Origin: Paulinella micropora
Lineage: Eukaryota; Cercozoa; Imbricatea; Euglyphida; Paulinellidae
NCBI GenBank assembly: GCA_019918135.1
Contig: WBZZ01001465.1
Coordinates: 62,001 to 126,000 of the forward strand
Direction: 5' to 3'
Length of the DNA stretch: 64,000 nt
Both the position numbers and the translations under genes were made by a program. Shown here in pieces: positions 60,406-64,000 of the stretch (positions are counted from its first letter, which is position 1; the number at the start of each line of letters is the position of its first letter). The notes below the pieces were generated by a model. The model was given only the letters and a program-made list of their open reading frames with translations. It was not told the DNA's origin and ran no database searches.

Positions 60406-61989
60406 ATGTCCGCGCGGCCGCTCAAGCGCATGAGGTTCGACATTTCGCCAGTGCGGTCCGCTCTTCTGAGCCTGCCCGCCGACGTCTGGGAACTGGTCTG
60501 TGCCCTGGTTGCAGATAATCCGTTGTGGTTGTTCGCGGTCTGGTGCTTTGTCTGCAGGGACGCCAAAGATAACGGTTGCCCCGCGTCGTTCCCTGCGCTA
60601 CGTATACGTTCGGACGGCGCGCAGATCCCCGGGAATGGAAAGAGATCACTTGCTTGACTGTTAACGGACAACAAACCGCCCCGACCCTGCGACTTATCAA
60701 GGAGAATAAGACTAGCATACAGACTATCCTGATCGACAGAGTCACAGACCAGGACCTAAAAGAGGCCGCGGACATCACCGGCTTGCAAGGCCTGGGCAAC
60801 ATTCACAAGAAAACCATATATACTACTTATGACCAAGGACCCGCGTTGGTTCCGTGCAAGACCTGGCTGAGCAACTGCGGATGGGCTACCGAGGAAGCAC
60901 TCATTCCGTACCTAAAACACAAAAAGCCGCACACCTTGGTCTTGAGCGGCAGCACGGAGGCAGGGCTGAGTGCCAATTTCTGCAGTGTCTTGCAAAGTAT
61001 GACCGAGCTGCGACAGCTTGACCTGTCCTTTCGCCGCCTTCCCCCTGAGTCACCTTTGGACTGGATTGCAGCACTCAAACAACTGCGGCATCTAAATCTT
61101 TCTCACTGTCAAGGGCTCACTGACTCCGCCCTTAGGAACTTGTCCTGCCTCCATATTAATCTCAAGTTTTTGTCCTTGGCTTGCTGCGTCGACATTACCA
61201 CGGCAGGGTTAACGGCGCTTTCGGGCCTGCGTAGGCTACAATACCTGAACTTACATCTTCTCCGGCAAGTTACTGATCTCCAGTTCGTCAGGGAAATGAC
61301 CGAGCTGCAGGAGCTAATTCTCTGTACATGCAACGTTGGCGACCACGCGCTGCAGCACCTGATAAACTTACAAAACCTGCGGGTCCTGAATCTTTCAGGC
61401 AACGAAAACATAGCAAACGCGGGTCTCAGCATGGTGGCGCAACTGACTCAGTTGCAAGTCCTAAATCTGGCCCATTGTAACCTCGTCACCTCTGCCGGGC
61501 TACAACAGCTGTGCGGCCTCAAACACCGTCTGCAAAAACTAAACCTGAGCGGCTGTGCGATCCACGAGTTCAAGTCTTTGTCTGAGCTTTACGCCGCTGC
61601 AAGACCTTTCACTGGACCTCTCCGAATTGACTGGCGATGAACTTGTTCATCTGCCGAGCCATTTGCAAAAATTGGAGTTCAAAGGTGGCCCGCAGTTCGA
61701 CGGACAGTGTTTCCGGCACTTGTCCCGCCTGCAAGATCTGCAGCAACTAGGCGTAACGGGATGTCAAAATCTGGCGTCTTCTGCTATCAAACACTTGGAA
61801 AACCTGCCAAACCTGCAGGAAGTAGAATTTGCTTTTTGTCCTGAGCTTGACGACGGCGTCTTTAAGCATTATCTCATAATGAAGAAATTGCAGAAACTAA
61901 ATATTTTTTGGTCTAAAATAAGCGCAAAGGCATTGACGTCTTTCAAAGCAGAGCGCCGTGGTTGTGAGGTTAGGATTGCGGTATTCTAA
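60406..61989 (+). CDS. F-box/LRR protein (SCF ubiquitin-ligase substrate receptor type)
   Basis: The ATG at 60406 starts MSARPLKRMRFDISPVRSAL; LLSLPADVWELVCALVADNP and FAVWCFVCRDAK match the F-box, which binds SKP1. A GT-AG segment ending at 60620 (23 bases from GTATACG, or 50 from GTTGCC) joins this to HPREWKEITCLTVN. Then come about 12 LRR units of the FBXL type (LRQLDLSFRRL, LRHLNLSHCQGLTDSAL, LKFLSLACCVDITTAGL, LRVLNLSGNENIANAGL, LQVLNLAHCNLVTSAGL, LQKLNLSGC). A one-base change in TTT at about 61590 leads on to LQDLSLDLSELTGDELVHL and the final units (LQQLGVTGCQNLASSAI, LQEVEFAFCPELDDGVF), ending at TAA. About 510-520 residues. LRRs choose the substrate; which one cannot be told. Confidence 0.8.
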
Positions 61990-62126
61990 TACAGGCATTT
62001 TGGTTCAGAAGGACATTAACATCTGTTCAGAAACGATTTAGTTTTGTAAATTTAATTTTTTTTTAAAAGAAAAGAAAAGACTTTGTTAGCACTTGGTCCA
62101 CTGTGTGTGCAAGCCCCTCGTTTGCA
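61990..62126. other. 3' spacer of the F-box/LRR gene
   Basis: A/T-rich, with TTTAATTTTTTTTTAAAAGA at about 62050; no consensus AATAAA seen. Nothing coding is evident. Confidence 0.35.
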
Positions 62127-62385
62127 GATTGGATTGAAATCTTGATTCTGCAAATCCAGAGATTCCTACAGGGGACGGGGAGGGGGAAGCAAACACGCGG
62201 ACATTCTCCAGAGGCCCGAATCAAGGCAAAAACACTAAACCAACCCAACCTTAATCGGGTTTGTGTTAGATTAGTACAAGTCCTGCCGGCTCCCCCAACT
62301 AGCAGCCGTACGAGGATGTTGCGACGGGGGGGGGGGGGCGTTCATGTCGCGTCCGTGCTGCAAGGGCGCACCAACTGGCAGCTGG
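62127..62385. repeat. Dispersed repeat family C, copy 3
   Basis: GCAGATTGGATTGAAATCTT, ATCCAGAGATTCCTACAG, ACACGCGGACATTCTCCAGA, GGCAAAAACACTAAACCA, GGGTTTGTGTTAGATTAGTA, CAAGTCCTGCCGG, ACTAGCAGCCGT, AGGATGTTGCGAC and GTTCATGTCGCGTCCGTGCT, in the same order as copies 1 and 2. It adjoins the stop codons of the minus-strand RING gene. Confidence 0.7.
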
Positions 62386-62388
62386 CTA

Positions 62389-63096
62389 CTAGCCACCGAC
62401 AGGCCCCCCGCCCGCTCCGGTCGGGAGCTGGGAGCGGCAGACCGGGCACGTATTGTGCGCACTCAGCCACTAGAAGAGACACTCTCGATGGAACCTGTGA
62501 GAGCATGGCATTTCCTTCAAAACCTCGCCCTCTGTGTAAACCTCGAGGCACACCGCGCAGTCCGGGGGCGACGCAGGGTCGGAGGCCAGGTAGTCGCGGG
62601 TTACCGTAAAGTCTGCCAAATCTTCTCTGGCGCGGCTAGAGACCGACTGCTCGGCCCGCGGCCGCCAAGCGTGGAAATCACGGTAGAACGACATTTCCTC
62701 GTCCGCGGGCGCCACGATTCTGATATTGCTGATCGTTCCCGTGTGGCTGAGGCCTACAAGGGGGAGAATCGTCGTCTCAATGATCCTGCGCACAAAATCG
62801 TGGAGCAACTCTGGGTCCACGACTGGCGGCTGGCTACCGTCGACGCGCGACCTTGCGGGCGCCATGAAAACCTCGACCACCGGGTCGGGGTTTTCTGTGG
62901 TGGGCGCGGGAACTGTGGGCGTGGCAACGGGAGGCGCGGGAACTGTCGGAGCGGGTACTGTCGGCAACGGAGCGGAAGGTGTCGGTGACAGGTGAGCGCC
63001 ACTGTCAGGCGTCCGCCGCGCCTTCTTGGTGCGGACGTCGGCGGCGCCATTGTCTGGCCGGGATCTTTTGTCAGTGCGTGAGACAGAACGAGGCAT
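62389..63096 (-). CDS. RING-H2 protein (probable E3 ubiquitin ligase) with an in-frame TAG inside the RING
   Basis: The ATG at 63096-63094 starts MPRSVSRTDKRSRPDNGAAD, basic and nuclear-type; residues 45-75 are a VPAPT/Pro-rich linker; residues 85-180 are ordered (FVRRIIETTILPLVGLSHTG). The end is a RING-H2 finger: CAVCLEVYTEGEVLKEMPC, SHRFHREC, then LF-TAG-WL and NTCPVCRSQLP. All eight ligands (C-x2-C, C-x-H-x2-H-x2-C, C-x2-C) are present only if reading passes the TAG at 62472-62470, which falls at the variable residue before the conserved Trp-Leu. An intron cannot remove it without losing ligands. After the RING the frame ends TAG-TAG at 62391-62386. RING-H2 proteins recruit E2 enzymes. 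It is read-through, a reassigned codon or a fresh pseudogene. Confidence 0.75.
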
Positions 63097-63099
63097 GGA

Positions 63100-63543
63100 C
63101 AGAATTCTTTTAGCTAAAACCCCACCCGCAAACACACGACATAGCTATACACACGGGGGGGGGGGGGGAGAGAATTGAGGACAAAAAAAAACACACACGA
63201 CGTTACACACTGGACCAAAATATAGCAAGAACCATCGACAGAACGCTGACAGATTTCGTTGCTTCATAGCCGGCGTGGTGAGATTGTAACGTTGTGTTTG
63301 TTTCCGGCCGAATGTGTGTGGGCGCGTTGGTGGACAAACTTGAACACACACAAAAGAAACCGATGGCGGCACACTAACGCCCTTTCCTGTTTTTTTTTAG
63401 GCAAGCACTTTTGTTTTCGTTTTTGCTACATTATACGTTGGGGTTCTTTTTGGTAACTTTAAATTCCAGGAGAGAATTTGCCCCCTCCCCCTTCCGCACC
63501 TCTCGCATCCCACCAAAAGCAAGACTGCCAATTGTTCACTAGG

Positions 63544-63584
<41 letters not shown>

Positions 63585-64000
63585 TTGTTGTTCTACGCCG
63601 TTCTTGTTTTTTTTTTGGGGGGGGGAGGGAACGGGGGAGGGGGGGGAGAGAGAAAATGTACCGGCCCCCCCCCCCGTTCCCTCAATTGCGCAACCCCGAT
63701 TTTTGGCCTCATTGCAAAAACGCGAGGGTTGGAAGAAGGGTGGGGGGGGGGGGCCGAGTCTCTTCCCCCCGACTACCTTCACCCCTCCCCTCAGGCAATC
63801 GATCACACACACACACACACTATCTGGAAATCACACAAGCACACAACCTTGCACACAATTACACCCACAAGCACACAACCTTGCACACAATTACACACAC
63901 CTACACCTACACGTATAAAGTCACCACAATCACACCCAATATTTTTTTTCTTGTGCCGATACGTCTATGCCTGTAATCTTGTCTAAGTGTTTTTTTTTCT
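63100..64000. other. Low-complexity end of window, no gene seen
   Basis: A G run at 63155-63168, A/CA-rich stretches, a 39-base T run (63545-63583) followed by GTTGTTGTTC, G and C runs to 63760, then CACACA-rich repeats with ACACAAGCACACAACCTTGC twice (63823-63890). Frames across it are artefacts of the repeats. The part 63190-63470 is of mixed composition and could hold the promoter of the RING gene. Confidence 0.5.

Noticed and set aside
63459-63986. Frames at the right end with Lys, Phe or Thr/His runs
   Set aside because: Products of T runs, G runs and CA repeats.
1-64000. Giant-virus genome
   Set aside because: Tiny introns, Golgi glycosyltransferases with signal-anchors, low gene density, many repeats and a retroelement piece fit a eukaryotic chromosome; viral-type content is confined to the AT-rich insert.

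Overview
The window looks like nuclear DNA of a unicellular eukaryote, not a bacterium or a viral genome. It holds F-box/LRR, RING-H2, cyclin-box and Sel1 proteins, secretory-pathway glycosyltransferases of the GT31, GT25 and GT34 types, large surface proteins with BspA/DUF285, EGF and Ser-rich regions, several candidate GT-AG introns of only 25-40 bases, and a Ty3-type retroelement piece inside a virus-derived insertion. Host coding DNA is GC-rich, and spacers are full of G/C homopolymers, poly-T runs and CA/TG microsatellites. I cannot name the species. No tRNA, rRNA or CRISPR was recognised by eye.

Layout. 0-9.4 kb: a cut-off gene, dispersed repeats, a 14-repeat Sel1 protein, an unknown gene and a probable N-myristoylated protein, then a decayed repeat field. 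9.4-17 kb: three related surface-protein genes with shared TATA-type promoters, two with a divergent partner gene; most copies are damaged. 17-29 kb: an acidic nuclear-type protein, a bestrophin-like membrane protein, a small coiled-coil protein, unknown genes, a kinase-fold protein and a decayed gene with a possible cysteine-protease end. 29-36 kb and 46-54 kb: a glycan-related stretch (GT34-like pair, GT25, rearranged GT31, membrane-anchored GH105-like enzyme, and a toroid-type protein split by an insertion). 36.2-46.3 kb: AT-rich composite fossil (virus-derived fibre region plus Ty3-type integrase region). 48.7-51.7 kb: a roughly 990-residue protein ending in a cyclin box. 54-63 kb: small membrane proteins, unknown genes, LRR and F-box/LRR proteins and a RING-H2 protein.

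The genes point to two themes: surface display (adhesin-like proteins and the enzymes that would build or trim their glycans) and regulation by ubiquitin or cyclin. Reading frames often jump. Some jumps fit tiny introns; others are one-base changes, several in homopolymers, so assembly error and true gene decay cannot be separated here. Protein lengths given for spliced genes are estimates.
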